Shown here in pieces: positions 44,601-57,700 of a DNA stretch of 64,000 nt (the stretch's first letter is position 1; each line of letters opens with the position of its first letter). The notes beneath the pieces were generated by a model. It was not told the origin of the DNA. It did not search any database and saw only the letters and a program-made list of their open reading frames with translations. Origin of the DNA: Apostichopus japonicus (Eukaryota > Echinodermata > Holothuroidea > Aspidochirotida > Stichopodidae); assembly GCF_037975245.1 (NCBI RefSeq), contig NC_092577.1, positions 3,989,501-4,053,500 of the forward strand, in the 5' to 3' direction. Made by a program: the position numbers and the translations under genes.

Positions 44601-45744
44601 AGGACTTGGACGGACAAAACTCATAAAATTTAAATGGAAAAATTCTTTTGAATAAGATATAAAAAAGGCAGGTACTTGAGTGTTTCATAGTTTATTAATA
44701 ACAACTGGAGTATCAAACATTTGAATGCAAATCAAACATTCAATGTTAATTCAACAAAAAAATTAGGTGAAACATCACTATTGCAAACATAACACTTGGA
44801 CGGACAAAAGTAACATATGCATTGCAAACATAACCTTGGACGGACAGATTCACTATCAGTAAGACAATAGTTTAATCATTTGATATCATTAAATGATTAC
44901 TTGAATGCTTTTATGGCATAGTAAGGATTCATCCAAATTCCATGTCATGCTATTAGAAACTGTGTTTTGCAGTTGTTACCCCTGGACACAAAAAAATGTC
45001 AAATGCACATTGCAAACATAACCATTGACAATGAAGGACAAACTTACAATAAATAAGAAAATTATTTATTCAGCTAATATATGGTAGTCACAGGTATACA
45101 TGTACATTCAAGGTAAGGTAAGTTAAACTGCTTCAGGAAAGGTTTATGCAGCCACATAATAGCCATGGCCCACTCTCTCCCAGACCCCGAACTTGTCTGA
45201 AGAATAGTGTTTACATGGGTCCAAAACTAGGGAACCGGGTACCCGAGAGTTGTTACCGGTCGGGTATCCAGGTACCCGGAAAAATTGTTTACCCTCGTGT
45301 ATCGCGATTTTCAAGAAAATAATATTTTTTAGTTGTTCCGTCTATAATCCATTAGTAACACCTCGTAAAATACCTAGTCAGTATTCCATGTACGAAATAA
45401 ACAAATGTATAAAAAATAATTGTGAGAATTCTTTCAACATCATCCACATGGTAGCCTAACACCACACTAAGTCAATGGGGAAAATTCTAGCCTATACTGC
45501 AATTGTGACGCAGTTATAAGATATCCGTGGAATACTTTCATTATTGCTGTTATCTTCGACCAAGGGGTTGCCTAACACCACACTAAGTCAATGGGGGTAA
45601 TCTAGCATAACCATGTTTATTAGCTGAAATTGTGACGCAGTTATAAGGTATCCATGGAATACTTTCGTTGTTGCTGTTAGCTTCGACCACATTGTAGCCT
45701 AACACCACACTAAGTCAATGGGAATTTTGCCTAACCATCGGTTT

Positions 45745-45777
<33 letters not shown>

Positions 45778-48700
45778 ATAATAACACTGCGTAGGATTCG
45801 GGTAATAAATTAGGAACCGGGTAGTTTCGCGGATACCCCGTGCAAACACTACTAAAGAATAGTGATATGAAGAGGTTTAGTGGGTGGCTGAGCATAAAAT
45901 ACTTTTGCATCAAAATTTGCGATCAATGACTAGAGGTGTAGGGATAAGTACTACAAAATTTCGCGCAACCGGTATACCCACACATTAAAGTTATTGTTTT
46001 CCGTCCCGCGTTATGTTCGCATTTTAGGAGCGTTACGTTCGCCTTGTCAAATAATTGTTTTGACCTATCCTTACAGAGTGCTATATGTACACATGGAAGT
46101 AACGTTACTTTGTAGCAGACGGTCAAAATAAATCAAATTATTCATACCACCAGTCCAACAAAACTTTTAAGTTTAAAGTTTTAATACTTTTCCTAAGTTA
46201 AATTCTGCGAACGTAACGGTATATCGAACGTAACGCAGTTGGACGGAAGTTGTCAAAATGTGATTTTTTCGTTACGTTTTGTACTTACGAAAATGTTTGG
46301 CCTAACACAATTGAAGACTGACTTCATACAGACTAAATAATCGTGCGATAACAGAACATTGATGACGATAAGTTCGTTCACCTTCAATGAAGTTTCTTTG
46401 GTGATCGAGCGAACGTGACATGGAAGTTTGGACAGACATAACGTTCGACATCAAAGATTGCTTATAACTCACACATTTTTACAATTACTGCCATGTTTTG
46501 GACAAGATGATGACGGGCGATTACCAATGTTGTAATCACATTGACTGACGGGAGAATTTGTTTCTTTGTTTTGAAGGAAATCATAGATATACATTTGATC
46601 ACAAATTGGACAGAATTTTAGAAGTTCAAGGTAAAGAATTTCAATGTCTGATTAGAGAAAATTGAATGGGGAGTTGAACCAAAACTAACTATTTTTTGTT
46701 TTGTTCCACTATCCTGTTTTAAAAAATGGTGGACAATATTTGAAGGGTTGGGTCATTTAACAAGGGAGGCCTTAAGAAATTGAGGTGTATAAACATGTGG
46801 GACCCTATTCCGTCCACAATATGTAGTTCCACTTAATAAAAATTCTTCGGACACAGATAAAAAAGACACCACATAAAGATCATTATTTTTTTTATTTCTA
46901 CAATCATATAACTGCATAATTCTGGTATCACAATTTTTTTTAAATTGAATATGTTGCATTACCTCAACTCATATTTGAAAAGTATAATTGGACCCCTTTA
47001 CTGTGAAATCTGCCTTATGCAAATAAAGTAGATGTGCGTATGGTGTCGTGTGTGCATATGGTGTCATGTGTGTGCGGGTATGGTGTGTAATGAACCTGTG
47101 TGTGTTCTTGTCATACACACTACAACGTTACTATATATGTACTGTTTGGTGTTCTATGTGAACACCAAACCTTCACATCACTCCTACATTGTACATATTG
47201 CTGTTCAATTCACCAAACCTACACATCTCTCCTACAGTGTACATATTGGTGTTCTATTCACCAAACCTACATATCTCTCCTACAGTGTACATATTGCTGT
47301 TCTATTCACCAAAACTACACATCTCTCCTACAGTGTACAGTACATATTGCTGTTCTATGTGAACACCAAACCTACACTTTTCTCCTACAGTGTACACATT
47401 GGTGTTCTATGCACCTACACATCTCTCCTACAGTGTAAATAATTGGTGTTCTATGTGAACACCAAACCTTCACATCACTCCTACAGTGTACATATTGCTG
47501 TTCAATTCACCAAACCTACACATCTCTCCTACAGTGTACATATTGGTGTTCTGTCCACCAAAACTACATTTCTCTTCTACAGTGTACATATTGGTGTTCA
47601 GTGCACCAACACTGTACATCTCTCCTACAGTGTACATATTGGACCTCACTGTTATTTCACTACATTTCGTCTATTTCGCTACAAATTTGCTGTTCCGACA
47701 ACCAACGAAGGCTTGGTTGTCCAAGGGACAACCATGAAAAAAATCCATGAAAATATGTCCTGACAGGACAAACGATACAGTACAGTGTGTACATTGTTTG
47801 TGACAGGTTTACGTAACTTTATTTACCGCACTCCTCACTTGCATGTCTACTCACAACTGCCGCACTCTCGCCCTACCATGCCTAGAGTGAACTGGTGACC
47901 TTTTGAAAACTGTGCACCCTACCCCCTTGGTCAATACCCCCCCCCCCTTCTCATGCTACCACCCAATATATTAATATCTAGAGCATTACTTTTCTAGATG
48001 GATCATACAAGTTTTATACTAAAGACTCATTCATCTAGATATTGGTTCTTGAAAGTCAAAGCAAGCCTTCACGACTGGTCTTTGTTTATTTTCAGTGGCG
48101 TGCACGGTCATTTCCTCGGTGATATACCCTGGGCGTTTTGTGATGAAGTCATGCAGGTAGACATGTCTAAACTTGTAGGTAAGACAAACAATTGTTTACA
48201 GTTTGAATGAAGCTACAGTAAAGAAAAAGTTTGTAAGTGTGATTACATAAATATTGCATTGATGATTTTCAGTATGTTTGATACTATTTAAGTGAGCACT
48301 TTGAAAAAAATGCAAATACTGTAGAACCAGCCTAGGGCATGCTACAGTAGGTATCTTACATTTTGTGTAGCAGTGTATGTCATGTGCATTACTGTATGTA
48401 CAGTAGGCTCAGGGAGCAGGCACGTGTATGCAGTAGCTACAGTAGCTTCCTTTGTTTCTAAGCGAACAGGGGACAGATTGTACTGTACAGTACATGTATG
48501 GTTTTTTTTTTTGGTTCCTTGCTTTAAATAGCAAAAGGAACCTATGCAGTCAGGTTGGCGTGTGTGTGTGTGTATGTATGTGTGTGTGTGTGTCTGTGAC
48601 ACTTGCTTGGGTACGCTCTATCTCAATAAGGGAATGTTGGATTGAGGCCAAACTTGGACTACAGATCCACCATATGGTGAAGGTGTGCCCTATTGTTTCT

Positions 48701-51700
48701 GGTGCCCACAAAGGTCACCAAAGGTCAGTTATGGTCCAAAAACCGAAAATATTAAAACTGCAATAACTCCCAGTGCCAATGTGCGACAAGATTGATATTT
48801 TGGGACAAGTTGTGAACTGGTTAGGGGAGCATTTTCAAACTTAACGGTCATGTGATCCGAGGTCAACAAAGGTCAATTAATGATAAAAAACTAGTATTTT
48901 TGCGATAACTTGAGAACGAAATGTCCGTTAGGGTTGGGAGTTGCTTCAATGTAATCCAATTGTCGACCCGCACCTGGGTGACCCTTGACCTCAATTTGAC
49001 CTTTGGTGACCTTTACGTGTTTTGGGGGATTTTTACAGTTTTGATGCTATTTTCAGATGTCAAAGGTACCTTCTGAACATAAATGTCAATAGGTTGACCC
49101 TGTGTGACCTTTATGTGCGAAGTTATATGGGGTCAAAGTTTTTCGGTCGGAGTTAGGATGGTTGTACAGACTTGTCGTTTTGTTTTTTGGAATCAGGAGA
49201 TTAAACTACATTTGAAACCAAGGTCAAAAGGTCAAAGGTCACATTAGAAAAAATGTGCTTATTTTGGGAGGAAACGAGCAAAAAAGAAAATGTTTGGTTT
49301 TGATGCTAGATTTGGATACCAAAGGTACCTTCCGATCAAAAATGTCAATGGGTTGACACCCGTGTGACCTTCGTGTGCGAAGTTATGCAAGGTCAAAGTT
49401 AATTTTCAGACATTTAATGCAATAACTCCCAGTTCCAAGGTGTGACGTGGTTGATATTTTTGGACAAGTTGCAAATGGTATAGGGGAATATTTTCAAACT
49501 TAACGGTCATGTGATCCGAGGTCACCAAAGGTCAATTAATGTTAAAAAACTAGTATTTTGGGAGGAGAAAATGGGCAAAGAAAAAAATGTTTGAATTTGT
49601 ATAGTTTGATGCTCTATTTAGGTCTCACCAATCAAAAATGTCAATAAGTTGACCCAAGGTGACCTCTGTATGTTAAGTTATGTGAGGTCAAAGTTAATTT
49701 TCAGACATTTAGTGTAATAACTCCCAGTGCCAAGGTATTACACGGTTGATATTTTGGGACAAGTTGCAAATGGTATAGGGGAATATTTTCAAACTTAACG
49801 GTCATGTGATCCGAGGTCACCAAAGGTCAATTAATGATAATAAACTAGTATTTTTGCGATAACTTGAGAACAAATTGTCCGTTAGGGTTGGGAGTTGCTT
49901 CAATGAAATCCAATTGTCGACCCGCTTCTGGGTGACCCTTGACCTCAATTTGACCTTTGGTGACCTTTACGTGTTTTGGGGGATTTTTACAGTTTTGATG
50001 CTATTTTCAGATGTCAAAGGTACCTTCTGAACATAAATGTCAATAGGTTGACCCTGTGTGACCTTTATGTGCGAAGTTATATGGGGTCAAAGTTTTTCGG
50101 TCGGAGTTAGGATGGTTGTACAGACTTGTCGTTTTGTTTTTTGGAATCAGGAGATTAAACTACATTTGAAACCAAGGTCAAAAGGTCAAAGGTCACATTA
50201 GAAAAAATGTGCTTATTTTGGGAGGAAACGAGCAAAAAAGAAAATGTTTGGTTTTGATGCTAGATTTGGATACCAAAGGTACCTTCCGATCAAAAATGTC
50301 AATGGGTTGACACCCGTGTGACCTTCGTGTGCGAAGTTATGCAAGGTCAAAGTTAATTTTCAGACATTTAATGCAATAACTCCCAGTTCCAAGGTGTGAC
50401 GTGGTTGATATTTTTGGACAAGTTGCAAATGGTATAGGGGAATATTTTCAAACTTAACGGTCATGTGATCCGAGGTCACCAAAGGTCAATTAATGTTAAA
50501 AAACTAGTATTTTGGGAGGAGAAAATGGGCAAAGAAAAAAATGTTTGAATTTGTATAGTTTGATGCTCTATTTAGGTCTCACCAATCAAAAATGTCAATA
50601 AGTTGACCCAAGGTGACCTCTGTATGTTAAGTTATGTGAGGTCAAAGTTAATTTTCAGACATTTAGTGTAATAACTCCCAGTGCCAAGGTATTACACGGT
50701 TGATATTTTGGGACAAGTTGCAAATGGTATAGGGGAATATTTTCAAACTTAACGGTCATGTGATCCGAGGTCACCAAAGGTCAATTAATGATAATAAACT
50801 AGTATTTTTGCGATAACTTGAGAACAAATTGTCCGTTAGGGTTGGGAGTTGCTTCAATGAAATCCAATTGTCGACCCGCTTCTGGGTGACCCTTGACCTC
50901 AATTTGACCTCTGGTGACCTCTGGTGATCTTTTTGTGTTTTGTGGATTTTTACAGTTTCGATGCTTTTTTCAGATGTTAAAGGTACCTTCTGATCATAAA
51001 TGTCAATGGGTTGACCCCCGTGTGACCTTTGTGTGCGAAGTTATACGAGGTCAAATTTAATTTTCAGACATTTAATGGGTCAATCCATGCCAAATCAACA
51101 GATTTTTGGGTCGATTCCACGTCGACCCTCTCAGAATCGCCTGAAATTGATATGGTGTCTTGCCATATGTCTCAAAGGATGAAATTGGGCAAAATAAAAA
51201 TTTTAAAAATTTTTGTTGCTAGGATACGGCCCCGCCTAGCAACCAAATCCAGATTGCATTTTAAGAGCACTTAATTTGTGTCAAGTTTGGAGGCATTTTT
51301 TGCATAAATGTAAAGTATTTTATGTCTGATATTGCAGATATTGTGGAAGACATGTGGCCAGTCTTCGAATTTAGCTAATTTTGAGGAAAATTTACGGTCT
51401 CAATTTTTCGTAACAAGTAATTAAAATGGCAGAAAATGAGATAGGGGTCTTTTCTGGCCCTACTTTGAGTGTGCTCTATATTCACAAGCAGAGGCATGTT
51501 TGAGTTTTAATTTCCATAGGATCCTTGTCCAGTGGTAGTTGTAAGGGAAAAGTGCAAAAAAAAAGTCAAGCGGGTCGTACGTTTTACGAACAGCGCCCTC
51601 AAACTTAAGAAATCTCACTTCTGGCCCTAATTGGGGGTCCATTTTGGGCCTGTGGGTATTTTTTTATTTTTTTTTAAAAACCATTTTTCAGGAGCGTATT

Positions 51701-54700
51701 GACCCTATTTTTAAAAACTCAAGTCAAAAAGTTGTGTATTTTGCGTTATCTACTCAAATTTACGACTCGAAAATTGCGAAAATCACTTCGTTCATACAGT
51801 ATGTATGAAAATGCCTGCACAAGCCGATTTGAGTAATTCAAATGACAACAACTTCTTAGCATTAGCATACAGGTGCTTAACAATTATGAGGGTGGTCCAC
51901 TAGCATAAGGACTACAAATAAACTGCATTTTCAGGGTCATATGCCCAACGATGCCTGTGAATAGCGCCCTCAAACATCACATTTTACCAATATTTTGGGC
52001 CATTTTGGGCATTTCAAGGTCAAATTTGGTGACAATTGAAAGTTTTTTTTTTGGTTTTTAATACAAAACTAGTAAGATATGTATAGTTATGATGCAAAGA
52101 ATGAGCTAAAACATCTTTTATATTAGTTATTAATGCTCTGATGAGCAGCTTAAAGTGGCGTATGAGAGTTACATCAGCTCTACAGAAACATGCTTGTGAG
52201 GGCAAACAGTGGTAACATTGTATCTTCATTCAAGGAGATGTTAAACAACATTAGAAACTATTGAAATGTATTTATTAAAAGTGTTCTGTCTAATACTCTT
52301 TGACTCCCTCTCACCCCCACCCCCTCCCCCAACACCCTCCCCGTAGTGCACTATGCAGATTTGTATACACACAGTATGTGACTGACTTTTACTGCATAGA
52401 GACTGCATAAACATGCATTCAAGGTATACTGAATTATTTAGTATGGTAATCTTCTGCTTCAAATTGTCTGTATGCATGTAACCCACCCCTCCCACCCACA
52501 TCCTCAACCCAACCCTACTGTATATCAGAATAGAAAATTGTGAACCAGTGCGTACAGTGTGCACTATATATGTGTGTACATGTTCAGTACAGTGTAATAC
52601 ACCAAGCAAATAAATACACAGTCCACAATCATGTACAGTACACACTGTGTACTGGTCATTCCATTCAATACTGTGCATATACATATATCAATGTCATTTT
52701 AAATATTTGAAATGTAGTGTATGCTTTTGCTAATTCAATAAATTAAAAGACTTTCAATAATTTATAAGGAATGTTTAACCAGTACATAAATGTGCAGTGT
52801 GTATACTGTACATGCTTTTGGACAGTGTTTATTTAAAAGTGCTTGGTGAAAAATAACACTGTACTGAACATGTACGCACATATATAGTGCACACTGCATA
52901 GTGCATACTGTGCATATTTCAATGTCTTTTTAAATACTTGCAATGAAGTGTATGCATTTGCTAATTCACTAAATTAAAAGACTTTTAATATTTTAAAAGG
53001 AATTTTTAACCAGTACATACATGTGCAGTGTGTATACTGTACATGATTTTGGACAGTGTGTATTTAAATAGTACTTGGTGTAAAATAACACTGTACAGAA
53101 CATGTACACACATATATAGTGCACACTGTATGCACTGGTTCACATTCATTTTCTATTCTGATATAGGGTTGGGTAGAGGATGTGGGTGGGAGGGGTGGGT
53201 AACATGCATACAGACAATTTTAAGCAGAAGATTACCATACCAAAACATTCAGTATATGCATGTTTATGCAGTCTCTATGCAGTAAAAGTCAGTCACATAC
53301 TGTATGTATACAAATCTGCATAGTGCACTACAGGGAGGGTGTTGGGGAGGGGAGGGGGTGGGGTGAGAAGGAGTCAAAGAGTATTAGACAGAACACTTTT
53401 AATAAATACATTTCAATAATTTCTAATATTGTTTAACATCTCTTTGAATGAAGATACAATGTTACCACTGTTTGCCCTCGCAAGCATGTTTCTGTAGAGC
53501 TGATGTAACTCTCATATACGCCACTTTAAGCTGCTCATCAGAGCATTAATAACTAATATAAAAGATGTTTTAGCTCATTCTGTGCATCATAACTATACAT
53601 ATCTTACTAATTTTGTATTAAAAACCAAAAATAAAACTTTTAATTGTGACCAAATTTGACCTTGAAATGCCCAAAATAGCCCAAAATATTGGTAAAATGT
53701 GATGTTTGAGGGCGCTGTTCACAGGCATCATTGGGCATATGACCCTGAAAATGCAGTTTATTTGTAGTCCTTATGCTAGTGAACCACCCTCTTAATTGTT
53801 AAGCACCTGTATGCTAATGCTAAGAAGTTGTTGTCATTTGAATTACTCAAATCGGCTTGTGCAGGCATTTTCATACATATGAACGAAGTGATTTTCGCAA
53901 TTTTCGAGTCGTAAATTTGAGTAGATAACGCAAAATACACAACTTTTTGACTTGAGTTTTTAAAAATAGGGTCAATACGCTCCTGAAAAATGGTTTTTAA
54001 AAAAAAATAAAAAAATACCCACAGGCCCAAAATGGACCCCCAATTAGGGCCAGAAGTGAGATTTCTTAAGTTTGAGGGCGCTGTTCATAAAACGTACGAC
54101 CCGCTTGACTTTTTTTTTGCACTTTTCCCTTACAACTACCACTGGACAAGGATCCTATGGAAATTAAAACTCAAACATGCCTCTGCTTGTAAATATAGAG
54201 CACACTCAAAGTAGGGCCAGAAAAGACCCCTATCTCATTTTCTGCCATTTTAATTACTTGTTACGAAAAATTGAGACCGTAAATTTTCCTCAAAATTAGC
54301 TAAATTCGAAGACTGGCCACATGTCTTCCACAATATCTGCAATATTAGACATAAAATACTTAACATTTATGCAAAAAATGCCTCCAAACTTGACACAAAT
54401 TAAGGGCTCTTAAAATGCAATCCAGATTTGGTTGCTAGGTGGGGCCGTATCCTAGCAACAAAAATTTAAAAAATTTTTTTTTTGCCCAATTTCATCCTTT
54501 GAGACATATGGCAAGACACCATATCAATTTCAGGCGATTCTGAGAGGGTCGACGTGGAGGCCACTGTTGATTTGGCATGGATTGACCCTAATGCAATAAC
54601 TCCCAGTTCCAAGGTGTGACACGGTTGATATTTTTGGAGTAGTTGCAAATGGTATAGGGTAATATTTTCAAACTTAACGGTCATATGATCCAAGGTCACC

Positions 54701-57700
54701 AAAGGTCAATTAATGATAAAAAACTAGTATTTTTGCGATAACTTGAGAACGAATTGTCAGTTAGGGTTGGGAGTTGCTTCTACGTAATCCAATTGTCCAC
54801 CCACATCTGGGTGACCCTTGACCTCAATTTGACCTCTGGTGACCTTTTCGTGTTTTGGGGATTTTTACAGTTTCGATGCTATTTTCAGATGTTAAAGGTA
54901 CCTTCTGATCATAAATGTCAATAGGTTGACCCCTGGATGAGCTTTGTGTGTGAAGTTATAGGAGGTCAAAGTTAATTTTCAGACATTTCATGCAATAACT
55001 CCCAGTGCCAAGGTGTGACAAGGTTGATTTTTTTGGACAAGTTGCGAATGGTATAGGGGAATATTATAAACTTAGTGGTCATGTGGTCCAAGGTCACCAA
55101 AGGTCAGCTAATGTTAAAAAACTAGTATTTTGGGGGGAGAAAATGGGCAAAGAAAACATGTTTGTATTTTTACAGTTTTGATGCTCCGTTTAGGTCTCAC
55201 CGATCAAAAATGTCAATTGGTTGACCTACGGGTGACTTTTGTGTGTGAAGTTATGTATACAAGTTCAAAGTTAATTTTTAGACATTTAATGCAATTAAAT
55301 CCCAATGCCAAGGTGTGACACGGTTGATAATTTGGGACAAGTTGTGAATGGGGTGGTGGAACATTTTCATACTTAAAGGTCATGTCATCTGTGGTCACCA
55401 ATGTTATCATATCTGTTGACCCGCTTGTAGGTGACCTTATACTTCTTACATTTCGACGCCATATTTAGATCTCAAAAGTGCCTTTTGATCCAAAATCCGA
55501 TCACATTTTGTGATCACAAAAGTGTTGGCTATAGTGTTGGTTACTTTATGCGTACATGTAGGACCACAATTACTTGGACTATTTGAGCCCAATCTTGCTT
55601 GATAATATTATGTGTATTGTCATGATACCCCTACGCAAGGAACCACAGTGCCCTTGGGCTCTTGTTTTTTCTCTTTTTTTATTTTTTTATTTTTTTTTTT
55701 ATTTATTTATTTATTTTTTTTTACTTGTATGTTGCTGCACAATTATTTGTCAGGTTGTATAGCAGTACATTACAGTTTGTAAATGAAACCATATTTCCAG
55801 GACTCCTTCACCATCTGTCTGGCTAATTATTGACTTTTTACTACAGTTTAGGAAATACTCATGTATTGTATCTAGGCTATCATATTTGTGTAGTTCCTGT
55901 GTGATGCAGTGTTGAGGGTATGTTTACTTGTATACTGTGTTGCCATTGTCTAGTACTGTAGATGTTAAAGCATTATATACACATACTGTATTACAGTGAT
56001 GCTAACTGCTGTATCTGCCATAACGGCCTGAATAATCTCTGTGTCACTTCACATTATTCAAATTATAGTTCTTTGCCAGTGCTGTAATTAGCCCTTTTTC
56101 AAAGAACGATAAAATTAAAGTTTTTGTTTATGAACACGTCCACGGGACACAGGGCATGTTCATCTGTAGACCAACTTACAGATGGAGCAATCTCTTAACT
56201 TAGCATGTAATGTACCGTACACTGGACATATGTTCCAGATTACAGACTTTGGGGGGGCCTGCCAAAATAAATCAAGTCACGAAAGGTAAAATATTTAAAC
56301 AGAGGAGGAGGATCGCCTGTAATACCAACGCCGCCAGATATATGTTAACACTATATTAAGGGAGAACAAAAAATCCATGATTCTATGCCATGTGATAGTC
56401 CTCAAGTAGTGTGTTACAGTAACTGAAAATTATGTACCAAAGAAATTGTTCTGTTGGTCATTCCCAAGAAACTCACATCGGTTGGATTTCATTAATATTC
56501 ATTTATTTATTTATTCGTTCCAGTATAAATATAAAATTTATAAAGAGGAGTCATAAACTATGTTAACATATAAACTACGTCTACACTTACAAAAGTTAAT
56601 ACATGAAACGATATTTAACAAACAGGCTACAACAAACGTTCCAAGTGCTCAGATTGAATGTATACAGCAGCACGGTATATAAAGAGTACTGTATATGTAG
56701 ACTTGTGTCCCATATTTTGGTAAGATGTGGGGATTTTCTTAGATTTCTGTTCTACTTGACGGCATTCTGTATGGCACAGTTACAGTATATACTGTACGTG
56801 CGTATAGCATGTTTAAGTCCTGCAACCATATCCCTGCAGTGACCCACTATAGTTGTTGCACTTGTCTGGTTCTGTTCTTACTTGGTGGGGGGAGATTTCA
56901 TCCTGGTGTTTTTTGATGCCAACAGGTGCTAACCCTGAAGAAGTGGCTATTATGAATGGGTTGACTGTTAACCTACACCTTTTGATGGTAAGTTAATAAC
57001 CTAACTGTACCTAGTTGTCTCAGGGGTCATTACAGTACTAAACATGACCTCAGATTGTCCATTTCTAAAAGCGTATCACCTGTCAAATAGGTATCACCAA
57101 TATTACAAAGAGATGCGATAATATATATAATTAATGTGCTACGGCCATAAAAAGTTATTTTTTCTTTGGGGGTGTGGGGGAAGGAGGGGATAGGTGTAGT
57201 TGGGGGTGGGGGATATCAGGGTGCCAATTAGTGGGTGTGATGATGCTTTAATGATGATAGCCCCTGTGTCCTAATGGATTGTGTAGTTGGGGTGAAGGTC
57301 TATGGAGGGGAGGTGGGTAATATTTTCATCATTTTGTTCCCAGCCCCTGCCCATAGAATCTACTTGTGGGGGTGCAGCAGAGGTGCTGGGAGGGGGTGTT
57401 GGGGGGGTGTTGGGAGGAGATTGTAAAGGGTAGGGGAGAGAGTGATAGGATCAGTGATTCTTTCATCATGATAATTACAGGTTTATTCCTAGCCTGGTCA
57501 TTGATTCTACTGTAGTTGTGTATGGAGAGCAGAGGGGGAGGGGTGGGGTGGTGGGGGGCGGGGGGCGGGGTAAAGGAGGGTAGGGGATTGGGAGTGGAAA
57601 TCATTGATAACTTTCATTGAGATATTACAAGTTTTGTTTTTGTTTTTCCAGTATAGTGATTGTCTTTGTGTTTTTCTTCACTAGTCGCAAGAGGGGCTAA

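Larger units (their letters stand above)
48640..55640. repeat. AGGTCA-rich repeat block in KYNU intron 3
   Basis: Long block of related units containing GGTCATGTGATCCGAGGTCA, CAAAGGTCAATTAATG and TGACCTTTGGTGACCTTTA. It is interrupted by the foldback element at 51077-54588. The right part (54590-55440) is more diverged. It ends near a T-rich tract at 55660. Confidence 0.85.

Noticed and set aside
47032-47763. Cys/His/Tyr-rich frames of over 100 codons
   Set aside because: Translation of a minisatellite in KYNU intron 2.
52241-52684. 147-codon minus-strand frame
   Set aside because: Lies in the arm of the foldback element; composition is repeat-like with no domain.
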